Assembly: GCF_034087045.1 (NCBI RefSeq)
Contig: NZ_CP139247.1
Coordinates: forward strand, 6,412,001-6,476,000
Source of the DNA: Chitinophaga sancti
GTDB lineage: Bacteria; Bacteroidota; Bacteroidia; Chitinophagales; Chitinophagaceae
Direction: 5' to 3'
Length of the DNA: 64,000 bases
A program made the translations under genes and the position numbers. The notes under the pieces are model-generated. The model searched no databases. It worked only from the letters and a program-made list of their open reading frames with translations, and had not been told where the DNA came from. Of this stretch, positions 11,801-22,400 are shown one piece after another (the stretch's first letter is position 1; every line of letters begins with the position of its first letter).

Positions 11801-14800
11801 CACTGTTACCTCTTCTGTTAATATATCTTCCGAAGCCTCTTCCAGGCCCAGAAAACGATGTACCCGGTCCGGATTACCATTTATTACCAGTACCTGTTCT
11901 TTACCGGATGACAAGATCCGCTCCAGCAGCTGCAATCCTTCGCTGATCTCCAGAAAATTTTGTCCGCTTGATTTGAGGTACATCTCGGCAGCTGATTTGT
12001 CATTTGCTCCCATACCTCCATCTCTCCATGCCGGCCAATTGATAGCAACGGTTTGTCCATGCCGTTTGCCGGCGGCCACCAGGCTGTTACGGTATGCCGC
12101 ATATTCCATCTGGAAACGGTTGCCCACCGCATAGTCACAGGTACCAAAATCTCCCAGGATAGCTGACGATGACGAAAAATAACATACAAAGTCAAGGACT
12201 TCCTGCTCCAACAATTCATCCAATACCACAGTACCCCTGATCTTTGGATGAACCACCTCCATAAAAGAACGGAAATCCTTATCCGCAATACTACCACCGC
12301 CTTCAATACCAGCAGCATGCAACACCCCGTTTAACGGCCCCAATACTTCGCAGGAGGCCTTTAGGCCTGCCTTCATGGCTTCACGATCGCACACATCCCC
12401 AACAATATATATTACGCGGCTGCCTGATGATTCCAGCTCCTTTATGACAGCATGTTTCCGTGCATCCAGGGCTGAACGTCCAGTGAGGATCAAACGGGCC
12501 TTATACTTTTCAGATAAGTAACCTGCCAGTAAAAGACCCAGGCCACCAAAACCGCCCGTAATCAGATACACGCCACCCGTCCTAAATACCGGCTGGCCGG
12601 ATAATAAAGAGGAGGGGCTTATTTTTTTTATGTAACGGGTACCGCCGCGATATAAAACGCTGCCTGTTTGTTCCCATTCCTGTAATATATGCTGCACCGT
12701 TACACCTACCGGCAACCGATCTGCCTCATACAATACAGACAAACGCAGGCCTGGCATTACAAATCCCAGCGACCGCTCAAAACCTATCAATGAGCAAGCA
12801 TGGACAGCTGCCAGGTCTCCTGCCAGGCTCGCACCTAATACCAAACGCACATCCCTGCCCTTCAGCGCCTGGATGAGATAAACGATGGACGCCAAATCTG
12901 ATGCCGCCTCCCACATATATATCACCCCATCTATATCTCCCTGTGTGCTATAAATGTTTTCCAGTAATTGAGTGTAACTTCCCCTATCATCTGCCGGCAT
13001 ACTGTAATGATGGGCACTCTGCTGACAATAGCTATTCCCCGCGGACACAAACTCCACAGCGGCGCCACTAACCTGACCGGATAAGGCCTGTTCAAAAGCT
13101 GCCTGCTCCGCCTCCCCGTTAAGGAAACATAACAACCTCCTGATAGTTTTGCCTCCGGCTACTGTTTTTAATATCGCCGGCTCCCAGTTTTCTTCAAAAG
13201 TGAGCACTTCGTGTGTAGCAGTATTAACTGCTTTTTTCGTCGCTGCCTGAAGACACACACCCATTATCCGTGCGCTCAGTACTTTTTCCTCCGTAAACAG
13301 GTCTATATCAAAACTATTGCCTGTATTATTGGCTATCCGCGCTATCATACGGCTGCCCATCTTATCAAATATCTCTACGGCCGATACGGATACCACAGTG
13401 GCCAAAGCGGCGTTATCTGTAGCTGCTTCTTGCCATAACAAACACGCCTCTACGCAACTTTCCAATACAGCAGAATGCAGCATCCACGGACCAGATAATA
13501 TTCCCTCCGGAGCATGAATACCCGCAAATGCTTGCATGGCTGTTGTTATAACCCAATCCAGTCCCTGTCCGGCACTGTCCTTCCTGCCCAACGCCGCCAG
13601 CTTTTCATAACACTCCTGTTTGTTAAGCGGTTCCTGAGCTGGCAGCGACAGGACTTCCGCACGCCGCTCAACAGTGGCAAACGTTGCGGCCACACCGCTC
13701 ATACACAACTCCTGTTCAGTAGTAGCTGCGGTGACACCATATATCTCGTAAGCCAATTCTCCTCCAGCTAACGGATACAAACGGATATCCAACTGTGTTT
13801 TTTCCGTCAACCCGCAAGGGGTAACAGCCATGTCTTTTAGCTGTATGCCGGTCTGCGACCAATCTATACCAGTGGCCTGTGCCACAGCACTTACGGCCAT
13901 CTCTGTTAAAACGGCCACACCGGCTGTCATACCTTCCTCATGGCCACTCTCACGATTAAAATAACTGCTGAACCGCAGGCCAGCAATATCTGATGTATTT
14001 TTATGCAACAAGGGATGAAGCACTTCCCTGCCGTAGTTTGTATTATTATCTTTTACCGTGACAGACATTACCGGCACCCAATAAGGGTCCATAATAAAGG
14101 GATAAGTAGGCAGGCTCATTCTCCCGGGCCTGGATACTTTGTATAACAGGTCCCATTCAACAGCAAAGCCTCCAGCCCATAATTCAGCGATCCTATCAAA
14201 CTTTTTCCTTTCTATCCATTTCTCCATCAGTTCCCTGGCATCTTCCTCATTTTTGATTAACTGCCCGGAGCCCGCAGCTGACTTGCCCTCTCCCGTAAAC
14301 CAACGCGGAGCCGTTTCATTCCCTGCCACAAACTGCCTGAGTTGCGTCAACAGATCGGAAGCTTCTTCCACTAAAAAAGCGACGCGATAATCCATCACCA
14401 CTCTTCCCACTTGCAGTGTATACGCAAAATCCGGCAAACTGAATTCCTCTTTTCTGCCCACAGCTACTTCATCAGCACAACGCTGACCCATTACATCTGC
14501 AACAAGATCGCCGATTGTAAAAAACTGTGTTACGTCTTTAACAGCCAACATTACGCCCCATCTGTCATTAATGTCATGAAGCAGGCGGGAAATACGAAAA
14601 GCATCCATGCCCAGTTCACTCAGGTCCTGATCCGCGCCGATACTGCTATTGTCCACTCCTGTAGCCTGCGCTACCATGGCTTGTATACCATCCCTTAACA
14701 GTACAGGATCAAGCTGATCGTTGTTACATTTTTTGGCAACAAACCAGTAAATCAATGAGGCATATGCCAATAATCTTTCTTTGTTTCTGGCAGACAGCGG

Positions 14801-17800
14801 AATAATATAAGTACGGTCATTACCTTGCCCCCTATCCAGACTGCCGGATAGTGGCGTAAATGCTTCCAGAATAGCATGGGCATTGGTTCCTCCCAGACCG
14901 AATGCACTTAATGCAGCTCTTTCCGGAATACCCCTTTGCGCCGGTTTTATAGCTTTATCCGCTACATAGAACGGAGAGTTAACAAAATCAATGTCCCTAT
15001 TAGCATTAGTGAAATTAATGGTGGGAGGAATATAACGATGCTGTAATCCCAATGCCAGCTTTATGAAACCCGCAAGTCCCGCTGCTGTATCAAGGTGTCC
15101 TATGTTCGTTTTTACAGATCCAATACCACAGAACTGTTTTTTATCTGTATAGGTTTCATATACTTCGCTCAATGCCGCCAGCTCGATAGGATCACCCAAT
15201 TTAGTGCCGGTACCATGCGCTTCCACGTAGATAATGGATGCAGGATCAATTTTAGTAGTTTCTAAAACGTTTTTAATGACAGCTGCCTGTCCCTTCACGC
15301 TGGGCGCATAAAACCCAACTTTATCAGCACCATCATTGTTAAGGGCTATTCCCCGGAGTAAAGAATATATGTGATCTCCATCATTTACAGCGTCCACCGC
15401 CCTTTTCAGGAAAACAACGGCGGCTCCTTCTCCGGCAACCATTCCATCTGCAGCGGCATCAAATGTTTTACAATGACCATCACTTGAAAAATTCAAGCCA
15501 TGCTGATGTATATATCCGGCCATGTCAGTGGCAAAAATAGTGGCGCCGCCTACTAATGCATGTTTTATCTCCCCGTTTCTCAAATGCTGATAAGCAGTAT
15601 GCAATGCCACCAGGGAAGAGGAACAGTTGGCATGTACAAATAAACTGGGACCTTTTAATCCAAGCTTATAGGAAATCATTGTAGGAATAGTACCACCTTG
15701 CGCCAACAGCAGCGAAACATATTCATCTGAGTCCTCCATTATCCTGGCAGGCCCGGTAGTTGTTGCCGGTAATAATCCCTGGTACATATTATTGCTGCCA
15801 GACATAAATACGCCGGTATCTGTTACTTCCTTTATATGGTATCCAGCATCTTCTACAGCACTCCATGAATGCAGCAAAAGATGCCTCAACTGCGGGTCCA
15901 TCAATGCTGCATCCTTAGGTGAAATATTAAAAAACGCAGGATCAAACCCGGCTTTATTCGTTATTGGAGACTGAACCGCCACCAGATCAGGGTGATGGAT
16001 AGTTTTATGATCAATGCCAAGTGCCGACAATTCTTCAGCCGATAAGAACCGAAGACTTTCATTTCCCGCACATAGGTTTTCCCAAAATGTTATTTTATTA
16101 TCAGCTCCGGGAAAGCTGCACGACATTCCGATAATAGCAACACTATCTTTATAATAATCAGGGAGCGCCTCATTTTGCTGTTGTGCTGAAAACTCCGCCG
16201 GTTTTTCCTGCTCCCCTCTTTCTATCTCCCGATCGGCCAGAGGGTTATGCGCTGAAAGATGTTGGCTGATTTCGCGGATATTACTATACCTGAATAGCGT
16301 AGTTGGCGTAAACTCGCAATGTAGTTCCTTACTGATTCTTTCGGCTAATATTACAGCTGAAATAGAATCTCCGCCGGCCTCAAAGAAACCGTCTTCCATG
16401 CCTATCTGCGTCGTTTTCAGGATATCCTGCCATATGGCCAATATCTTCTTCTCCAGGCCCGATTGCGGCGCCGGTTGTGTAGCCGGTTTATTTACTTTTA
16501 ATTTTCTGCCGGCTAAAGCCTTTCTGTCAATTTTTCCGTTAACAGTTAAAGGAATGGAGGTTAATTTTATAAATACATGAGGCACCATATATTCAGGCAG
16601 TCCGGCCAACAAATGCGTCCGTAATTCCTGTGCTATATTATCACTGACTTCCGCAACCGGGTCCGCTGTATAATAAGCTATCAGCTGGTTATTCCCCTGC
16701 TGATTATTGACCACGACTACACTGTTTTGAATACCTGAATAAGTACAGATATGGCTTTCTATTTCCTCCAGCTCGATCCTGAATCCCCGTACCTTTACCT
16801 GTGTATCAATTCTTCCTAAAAACTCAACATTACCATTATGCAATAGCCTGACAATGTCGCCGGTCTTATAAATATTTTCACTGATTTTATTGTTCCCGCC
16901 GGCAGCGATAAATTTTTCCTTATGCAGTTCAGGTCTGTTAATATACCCTCTTGCGAGTCCCCGGCCTCCGATACATAATTCCCCCGGAATACCCACCGGC
17001 TGTGAATTTCCATATGCGTCAAGAATATAAAAACGTGTATTGTCAACAGGCTTCCCAATATCCGGTTTGCAGGTTCCGTCCAAAGCCGCAGAAACAGACG
17101 CACATACCGTATACTCGGTAGGTCCGTATGCGTTATAGAACCTCCGGCCTGTCGACCACTCCTTTACCAGCTTATCGGGACAAGCTTCGCCAGCTACGAC
17201 AATAGTTGTAAGCGCCGGCAATTCCCTTTGGGGCAGTACCGCCAGTACACTCGGTGGCAGGGTCACATGCGTCACCTTATAACGGGTGAGCGTTTCAAAT
17301 AGTTTTTCTCCGGGCACAAGCGACTCCTTATCTGCCAGCACCAGCGTGGAACCCAGTCCCAGCGCCATACAAATTTCCCATACCGCTGCGTCAAAACACA
17401 GGGAAGCAAATTGTAAAACAGCACTGTTATTGCCTACCCCGAACAAATTATTTTGTACACGGATCAGATTAGGCAGTCCTTTATGTTCCACCATCACTCC
17501 TTTCGGCATCCCGGTAGAACCCGAAGTGTAAATAATATAGGCAAGTGCGGTAAGTGGTATCTTCAATGGTGGCGCCGAGTTTTTCTCTTCCAGGATAAGC
17601 GTGTTATCGCGGTCCAACAAAACAAGGCTTGCTCCAATATCCGGAAGCCGTTCCTGTAAAGCACTTTCACTAATCAGGAATTTCATACCAGCATCCTTCA
17701 TCATGAATTCCAGGCGATCTGAAGGATGAGCGCTATCCAATGGTAGATAAACACCTCCTGCCTTAATAATAGCCAGAAAGCTAATGACTGCTGCAGGCGA

Positions 17801-19462
17801 ACGGTCCAGATAAACACCTACCGGCTGTTCCTGTTTCAATCCTCGCCTTATCAGGTAGGCAGCCAGCTGATTAGCCCGTTCCTCCAACTCTTTATAAGAA
17901 ATACTGTAATCCTTGTACAGCAAAGCAATTGCTTCGGGCCTGGCAGCCGCGATCGCCGTCACCATTTCATGAAAACAGCGATCATCCTGATGATGCGCCA
18001 CAGGTGACCGGAGCAAATCATTAACGCTGCTTTCCGCCTCCGCAGATAATAAAGGATACTCATGTAACTTTAATGCAGGATCAGCAACAATTCCTTCCGC
18101 CAGCATCAGATAATGATCCATCATTTGAGAAATGGCGTCAAAACTCCATACATTGGCATTGTATTTCAGTTGCAGGGCGAATCCCTCTTTCAGCTCAAAC
18201 ACCTCCAGCTCTACCTCATATCCTGCCTCCTGATGAATTGCCTCCACCCATTCCAGGGGAAGCACATGATCATAATTTGCCAAAAGGGCTGGTATCCCAT
18301 CTGCGGCAAAAACATTTTGATAGGCGTAAGCTACCTGGAAAATCGGTGCTCCCGCATCTGCACGGGATACGTTCAACTGTTTAAACAATAAAGCAAAGGG
18401 ATAAGCTGCATTATCCACACCTTCAGCCAGGGTTAATTGCAATTGTTTCAGAAACGACGTAAAAGTAAGTCTGTCCATCTGCCGGCTTCTCACCGCGACC
18501 ATATTCACGAATAAGCCTACCATTGCATCAAAACGCTCTTCCGGCCTCACGGTTACAGGCATTCCTACAATAATATCCGGCTCACCGGTATATCTATACA
18601 ATAGTGCTTTAAAAATGCCCAGAAATACAACTGATAAGTTCAGCTGTTGTTGTACTGCAAATGTCCTGATCTTATTGGCGAGCGATGCAGGCAGTGTGAT
18701 CCTGATGCTTTCGGTATGCATGTTATTCGAAACGGCACGGGGTATATCCGCTGGCAATTCCAGCTTAGGCAGCTCTCCCCCCAGCTGCTCCTCCCAATAA
18801 ACCAGCTGCTTTCTTCCGGCATCATGGGATAACATGGTTTGTTCCAACGCCACATAGTTCATAAAGTCTGCCACAGCAGGTACGGGCTTGAGGCGCTTGC
18901 CCGACAGCAACTGTAAATAAGCATCGATAAATGTCTTCAGCAACGGATAAATAGAACCTCCATCAAAAACAATATGATGAACTGTTATCATCACAAAATG
19001 TTCATTCCCTGCCAGGGATACAACATGCATCCGTGCCAGTGGTCCTTTGTCCAGCGAGAAAGGTTGTTTCGCCTGCTCTTTCAGAAAAACAACCACATCC
19101 TCCTTTTTCCAGCCTGCAACACTTTTATGATGAAATTCCGGTATTATCCCGGTATCTGTTACCTGATAAACCTTTCCGTCTACTTCTTTGAACAAAGTAG
19201 CCAGAACAGGATGTTGAATAAACAAAAAATTAAACGCTTGCTGCAAAGCAGGCAAATCCAGTGAGGTTCCGATACGCAGGCACAGAGGAACATTATAGGC
19301 ACTTAATGCGGGGGTTATTTTTTGTAATGCCCATAACCCCTGCTGTCCTTCTGAAAGAGGCATATCATGCGTCACCTGTTTCAACTTCCGCAATTTAGCG
19401 GCCGCCTCAACTGTAGAAAACTGCCCGTTCTTATAAGCCATCAAAATCTCGTCTTTATTCAT
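8810..19462 (-). CDS. Hybrid NRPS / trans-AT PKS protein C (C-A-PCP / KS-[ACP-like]-DH*-KR-ACP / KS-DH*)
   Basis: 3,550 residues. A short N-terminal helix (1-30) resembles a docking element. C domain with HHIVFDG at 162-168. A domain about 497-985 with YTSGSTGMPKG; reading the specificity pocket against GrsA gives D-A-W-S-V-A-A-V-C-K, close to Phe activators. PCP Ser1033. KS with HANCSSS (Cys1280), HGTGT and NIGH. An ACP-like domain (about 1587-1660) sits inside the post-KS linker with Ala1621 where the phosphopantetheine serine belongs. The DH (about 1815-2080) has lost the HxxxGxxxxP motif and has Glu at the Asp position, so is probably inactive. KR with TGGFGGLG (2302) and CDYAVGN. ACP Ser2606. 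KS with Cys2859, HGTGT and NFGH. The terminal DH (about 3297-3550) lacks the first histidine. Its KR and ACP are at the start of protein D. The start is 13 bp after protein B. Role: amide formation with one amino acid, then two ketide extensions likely left as beta-hydroxyls. Confidence 0.95.
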   Translation of the reverse strand: MNKDEILMAYKNGQFSTVEAAAKLRKLKQVTHDMPLSEGQQGLWALQKITPALSAYNVPLCLRIGTSLDLPALQQAFNFLFIQHPVLATLFKEVDGKVYQVTDTGIIPEFHHKSVAGWKKEDVVVFLKEQAKQPFSLDKGPLARMHVVSLAGNEHFVMITVHHIVFDGGSIYPLLKTFIDAYLQLLSGKRLKPVPAVADFMNYVALEQTMLSHDAGRKQLVYWEEQLGGELPKLELPADIPRAVSNNMHTESIRITLPASLANKIRTFAVQQQLNLSVVFLGIFKALLYRYTGEPDIIVGMPVTVRPEERFDAMVGLFVNMVAVRSRQMDRLTFTSFLKQLQLTLAEGVDNAAYPFALLFKQLNVSRADAGAPIFQVAYAYQNVFAADGIPALLANYDHVLPLEWVEAIHQEAGYEVELEVFELKEGFALQLKYNANVWSFDAISQMMDHYLMLAEGIVADPALKLHEYPLLSAEAESSVNDLLRSPVAHHQDDRCFHEMVTAIAAARPEAIALLYKDYSISYKELEERANQLAAYLIRRGLKQEQPVGVYLDRSPAAVISFLAIIKAGGVYLPLDSAHPSDRLEFMMKDAGMKFLISESALQERLPDIGASLVLLDRDNTLILEEKNSAPPLKIPLTALAYIIYTSGSTGMPKGVMVEHKGLPNLIRVQNNLFGVGNNSAVLQFASLCFDAAVWEICMALGLGSTLVLADKESLVPGEKLFETLTRYKVTHVTLPPSVLAVLPQRELPALTTIVVAGEACPDKLVKEWSTGRRFYNAYGPTEYTVCASVSAALDGTCKPDIGKPVDNTRFYILDAYGNSQPVGIPGELCIGGRGLARGYINRPELHKEKFIAAGGNNKISENIYKTGDIVRLLHNGNVEFLGRIDTQVKVRGFRIELEEIESHICTYSGIQNSVVVVNNQQGNNQLIAYYTADPVAEVSDNIAQELRTHLLAGLPEYMVPHVFIKLTSIPLTVNGKIDRKALAGRKLKVNKPATQPAPQSGLEKKILAIWQDILKTTQIGMEDGFFEAGGDSISAVILAERISKELHCEFTPTTLFRYSNIREISQHLSAHNPLADREIERGEQEKPAEFSAQQQNEALPDYYKDSVAIIGMSCSFPGADNKITFWENLCAGNESLRFLSAEELSALGIDHKTIHHPDLVAVQSPITNKAGFDPAFFNISPKDAALMDPQLRHLLLHSWSAVEDAGYHIKEVTDTGVFMSGSNNMYQGLLPATTTGPARIMEDSDEYVSLLLAQGGTIPTMISYKLGLKGPSLFVHANCSSSLVALHTAYQHLRNGEIKHALVGGATIFATDMAGYIHQHGLNFSSDGHCKTFDAAADGMVAGEGAAVVFLKRAVDAVNDGDHIYSLLRGIALNNDGADKVGFYAPSVKGQAAVIKNVLETTKIDPASIIYVEAHGTGTKLGDPIELAALSEVYETYTDKKQFCGIGSVKTNIGHLDTAAGLAGFIKLALGLQHRYIPPTINFTNANRDIDFVNSPFYVADKAIKPAQRGIPERAALSAFGLGGTNAHAILEAFTPLSGSLDRGQGNDRTYIIPLSARNKERLLAYASLIYWFVAKKCNNDQLDPVLLRDGIQAMVAQATGVDNSSIGADQDLSELGMDAFRISRLLHDINDRWGVMLAVKDVTQFFTIGDLVADVMGQRCADEVAVGRKEEFSLPDFAYTLQVGRVVMDYRVAFLVEEASDLLTQLRQFVAGNETAPRWFTGEGKSAAGSGQLIKNEEDARELMEKWIERKKFDRIAELWAGGFAVEWDLLYKVSRPGRMSLPTYPFIMDPYWVPVMSVTVKDNNTNYGREVLHPLLHKNTSDIAGLRFSSYFNRESGHEEGMTAGVAVLTEMAVSAVAQATGIDWSQTGIQLKDMAVTPCGLTEKTQLDIRLYPLAGGELAYEIYGVTAATTEQELCMSGVAATFATVERRAEVLSLPAQEPLNKQECYEKLAALGRKDSAGQGLDWVITTAMQAFAGIHAPEGILSGPWMLHSAVLESCVEACLLWQEAATDNAALATVVSVSAVEIFDKMGSRMIARIANNTGNSFDIDLFTEEKVLSARIMGVCLQAATKKAVNTATHEVLTFEENWEPAILKTVAGGKTIRRLLCFLNGEAEQAAFEQALSGQVSGAAVEFVSAGNSYCQQSAHHYSMPADDRGSYTQLLENIYSTQGDIDGVIYMWEAASDLASIVYLIQALKGRDVRLVLGASLAGDLAAVHACSLIGFERSLGFVMPGLRLSVLYEADRLPVGVTVQHILQEWEQTGSVLYRGGTRYIKKISPSSLLSGQPVFRTGGVYLITGGFGGLGLLLAGYLSEKYKARLILTGRSALDARKHAVIKELESSGSRVIYIVGDVCDREAMKAGLKASCEVLGPLNGVLHAAGIEGGGSIADKDFRSFMEVVHPKIRGTVVLDELLEQEVLDFVCYFSSSSAILGDFGTCDYAVGNRFQMEYAAYRNSLVAAGKRHGQTVAINWPAWRDGGMGANDKSAAEMYLKSSGQNFLEISEGLQLLERILSSGKEQVLVINGNPDRVHRFLGLEEASEDILTEEVTVVAAGKGRRPEMKGLSVTACVTLDLREQIGDILKLSPQKIDPEENLVDMGYDSISLTKLATSLSKHYELEITPALFFGYATLNRLCDYFMKEHTEQMTLFYRGEVINTQQRLAETKRQPFPPSPAPVNRQGWPVHSPGTGPEPIAIIGISGRFPDARNVDEMWDILSGGKTAVGKIPADRFDWQSFGGDAVNNTEEINAIWCGNIPGVKEFDPLFFEISPREAETMDPRQRLLLQESWKALEDAGYGATQLKAGKVGVFVGVEQGDYQLITGGDALITSNHDAILAARISYFLNLDGPVVAINTACSSGLVAAHQACQSLRSTECDTAIAAGVSLILTPMSHVGMSKAGMLSEDGKCFVFDKRANGIVPGEAVVAVVLKRLSRALEDGDPVYGVIRGSGINYDGKTNGITAPSGIAQASLLKEIYDRNKINPEEITYVVTHGTGTKLGDPVEVNALNDAFKKYTDQQSYCALTSAKTNFGHTLAASGLVSLVNLVQAMRHNTIPASLHFEQKNDYIQWTSSPFYVNQQNQTWLPRAGKPLMGAVSAFGMSGTNAHMVVQAQEGAVRQQPQNLPYYLLPLSAKTAACLEEKISDMVVFLESGKADPVTMNELSYTLQQGRQHFNHRCVIVVANRQEAIDTWKLLLQQGSAANIFKGATGWETTKDDRLQQQVAALLAQSELERTVPAAYRNSVYILSDLYCKGYDINWTGLYGANTPARVHLPTYPFSRENYWVTADENKLTETNVIHPLLHQNTSDLSQLRFTTDFSAMETWLKYDGATVADQFFPGLAYLEMARAAATNGAVMAADNNRNGIQLSQVEWAWPLSMKALPMRLHTALFEEPDGIMGFEVYQTNEKDPEDPVVFCQGYASSFKSAGAPVIPLREIKEEWERKSADKLLIDLSQRGISGTARHPFIVDPVLIHRVLQSAAISIKGIDNKIGDLLPVSLQSLEIFEANKKPMWALLQFKEQHTTLHLNISLCDEEGGVSLRMNGLIAQLQ

Positions 19463-19475
19463 ATTATGGCATTTT

Positions 19476-22400
19476 TTATCCGATTAAATCCTTTATACCT
19501 TCAAAATCCACTACGCCTTCCCTGAACATTTCAAGTGCCTCTATCAGCGCCTGATCCTGCTGATCATGGTCCTGTTGTACAAGAGGCGCACTCTCCACGT
19601 TATCATTATCTTTACCGGCAACAAAAGCTGCCAACTGAGCAATCGTTCTATATTCCAGCAATGACTTAAAGGAGACCTTTATGTCGAAATATTTCTCCAC
19701 TCCTCTCAACAACCTGACAGCAATGAGTGAGTTAACACCCAATTCATGTAAATCCTTTTGGATAGTGAGCTGCACTAAAGGCAGACTCAACTCCTGCGAC
19801 AAAAAATGAATAATAAACTGTTGCGCATTCTGCAGCCGGCTTTGCGCCTTATCTATTTCAAATGGCTGTTTTCTTTGCGTCGCAACAACCTTATTGCCGG
19901 CCGGAGAAATTTGGCCAGGCATCCAGTAGCTACTTTTTTTAAACGGATAGGTTGGCAGCGACAGCTTCTTCCGGTTTGCTCCTTTGTACAGCAGTTCCCA
20001 GTCAACCATCCCTCCCCGCACCCAATGCCGGGCTATTTGCTCAGCATCTCCCTTACGCAGCGCTGCCGCATGCAGTGCTTCATCAGGATTATAAACCGCA
20101 GGATTACCGGCAAAAAGCGGATAGGAGCAATCCTTTATATCTGCCAAAGACAGGTATACACCCAGCGCTTCCATCAATGTTTGCTGATCATTAATGATTA
20201 CTGCCAACCGGTATGGCATCGCTTCCCTTGCCACCTGTAAAGTGTAGGCCATATCAGGTAAACTTATCGTCCCTTTCCCCGTTATGTAATCTGCCGACTG
20301 TTGCACTACAGCGCGCAGCCCTTCAGCATCTTTCGCTGAAAACACCATCAATACAGGTACATCCTCCGTAATAGCAGGAGCTTGTACTTCAGTATGATGA
20401 ATATATTCTTCCAGGATTACATGCGCGTTGGAGCCCCCGGCAGCAAAAGAGCTAATAGTGGCACGTCTTGGCAGCTCCTGCAATACGCCGTTGATATCGG
20501 ATACCGGCCGTGGCCATGCGGCAAGTTCTTTCTGCAAATAGAACGGGCCGGCACTAAAATCAATATCAGGATTTACTATCCCGCCTGCAATAGACGGCAC
20601 GAATTGTTGATGTTGTAATTGCAGTAATACTTTGGTAAGCTGAGACATACCCGATGCAGCCTCCGCGTGCCCGATAGTGGATTTTACCGAACCTATTGCA
20701 CAAAAATTATTTTCTTTAATAAACCTGCCGTAGAACTTATTCAGAGCCGATATCTCTATTGCATCTCCCAACTGGGATCCGTTTGCAGAAGCTTCCACAT
20801 AACTAATGGAACGCGGATCAATGCCGGCCCTGGAAAAATTATCTTCCATCAGTTTTACCTGTGCTTTAGGATTAGGTGCAGAAAAGCCATTTGACCGTCC
20901 ACCGTGACTAACCGCAGTAGATTTTATTACCGCCAGAATCGGATCTCCATCAGCAATGGCTGCACTCAATGGTTTTAACAGCACAACGCCTACTCCCTCT
21001 GCGGGCAAATAACCATCCCCTTCACTAAAACTCCGGCTGCCGGCACTGCTGCCCACCAGCTCCAATTGCGTTAACCCCAGGTATTTCAGCGGATGCAGGG
21101 AAAGATTCACACCACCTGCCACCGCGAGTTGTACGCTTCCGTTAATAAGGCTTTCGCAGGCAATATGTATGGCTGACAAGCTGGAAGAACACATACTGTC
21201 GATTGCCATACTGGGCCCCTGCAAATCAAAAAAGTAAGATACCCTGTTAGCAATAGCACTGAATGTATATAAAGAAGCTTCCGCGGCCTTGTTAATATCA
21301 TCATTAAACTGATGATATTGCTGATACATTGCCCCGGCATAAACGCCTACTTTAGAATTATATTTATTACGCAATATTTCCGGCGTATACCCAACCCCTT
21401 CAAAAAGGTTCCAGACAGCCTCCAGGAAAAGACGCTGCATAGGGTCCATTATTTCGGCTTCCCGGGGAGATATATTAAAAAATGCCGGATCAAATTTGTC
21501 AACGTCATCGATAAACCCTCCCCAGTAGCAATATTTCTTATTAAATGTCGCAGGCACGCTTTCGTACCATGCTTCATTCCATCTATCAACGCTTGTGATA
21601 CAATCTTTTCCGGCCTTCAGATTCTCCCAAAAAGCGGCTATATTATTCGCCCCCGGATAACGGCCTTCTACTGCTATGATAGCGACATCTGTAGGCTTTA
21701 TTGCTGTACTTTCCGGTATGAGGGGACTTCTCCCTCCGTCCTGATGGTTCGCGATGACCTGCTCTTTTCCGGCCGTTTTTTCATCGCCAGCAATGGCTGG
21801 CACGGTGTAATTTTCCAATAAATAGGAAGACAGTTCCGCTATCGTGGTATATTCAAACAACAACGTAGGTGGCAGCGAGATATTCATTTTATCTTTAATC
21901 AAATGAATAATCTCCAGCATATTGGAAGAAGCTAAACCCAGGTCGTAATAACTTACGTTTATGCCAACAGTAGCTGCTTCCTTATTCAGATTTTTTGCGA
22001 TGATATTTTTTAAAAAGACATGCAGTGATTCATGAGCGGATAATTGGTGTGTGTGCATACTTTCTGCCGGGAGAAAAGGAGCTTTGTTACGTATCAGCTT
22101 GCAAACAAAATTCTTCAGTTCACCTACTTTTTTTCCGGCAGTATTAAAAAATTCGAGCGTCATATAGAGCAACTCTTTTTTCCGGATCAATGAGGAATGA
22201 CGAAATCTCGTAAAACAGTGCTGCTGCAGCAATGCGGTTGCATAAAATGATTCAAAGGATAAAGGAAGAAACAAATGTTCTTCTTCCAACTGTTGCAATA
22301 TCATCCCCAAACACCCCACACCGCTGCCATCTATCAATATCGGGTTAAACATAAATTTTTCAGATACCTGCACTGCACTATGGGCCGGCGTCACCTCCAT

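Noticed and set aside
11884..12318. Minus-strand open frame of 144 codons inside the PKS
   Set aside because: It lies in another frame of protein C, whose KR domain covers the same bases with all motifs intact.
13000..14050. Possible methyltransferase domain between DH and KR of protein C
   Set aside because: The segment reads as the degenerate DH followed by the normal KR structural subdomain; no SAM-binding glycine motif is seen.
16500..19462. C-A-PCP module as the loading module of the line
   Set aside because: A complete C domain with HHIVFDG and the docking-like pair with protein B indicate an internal extension module.
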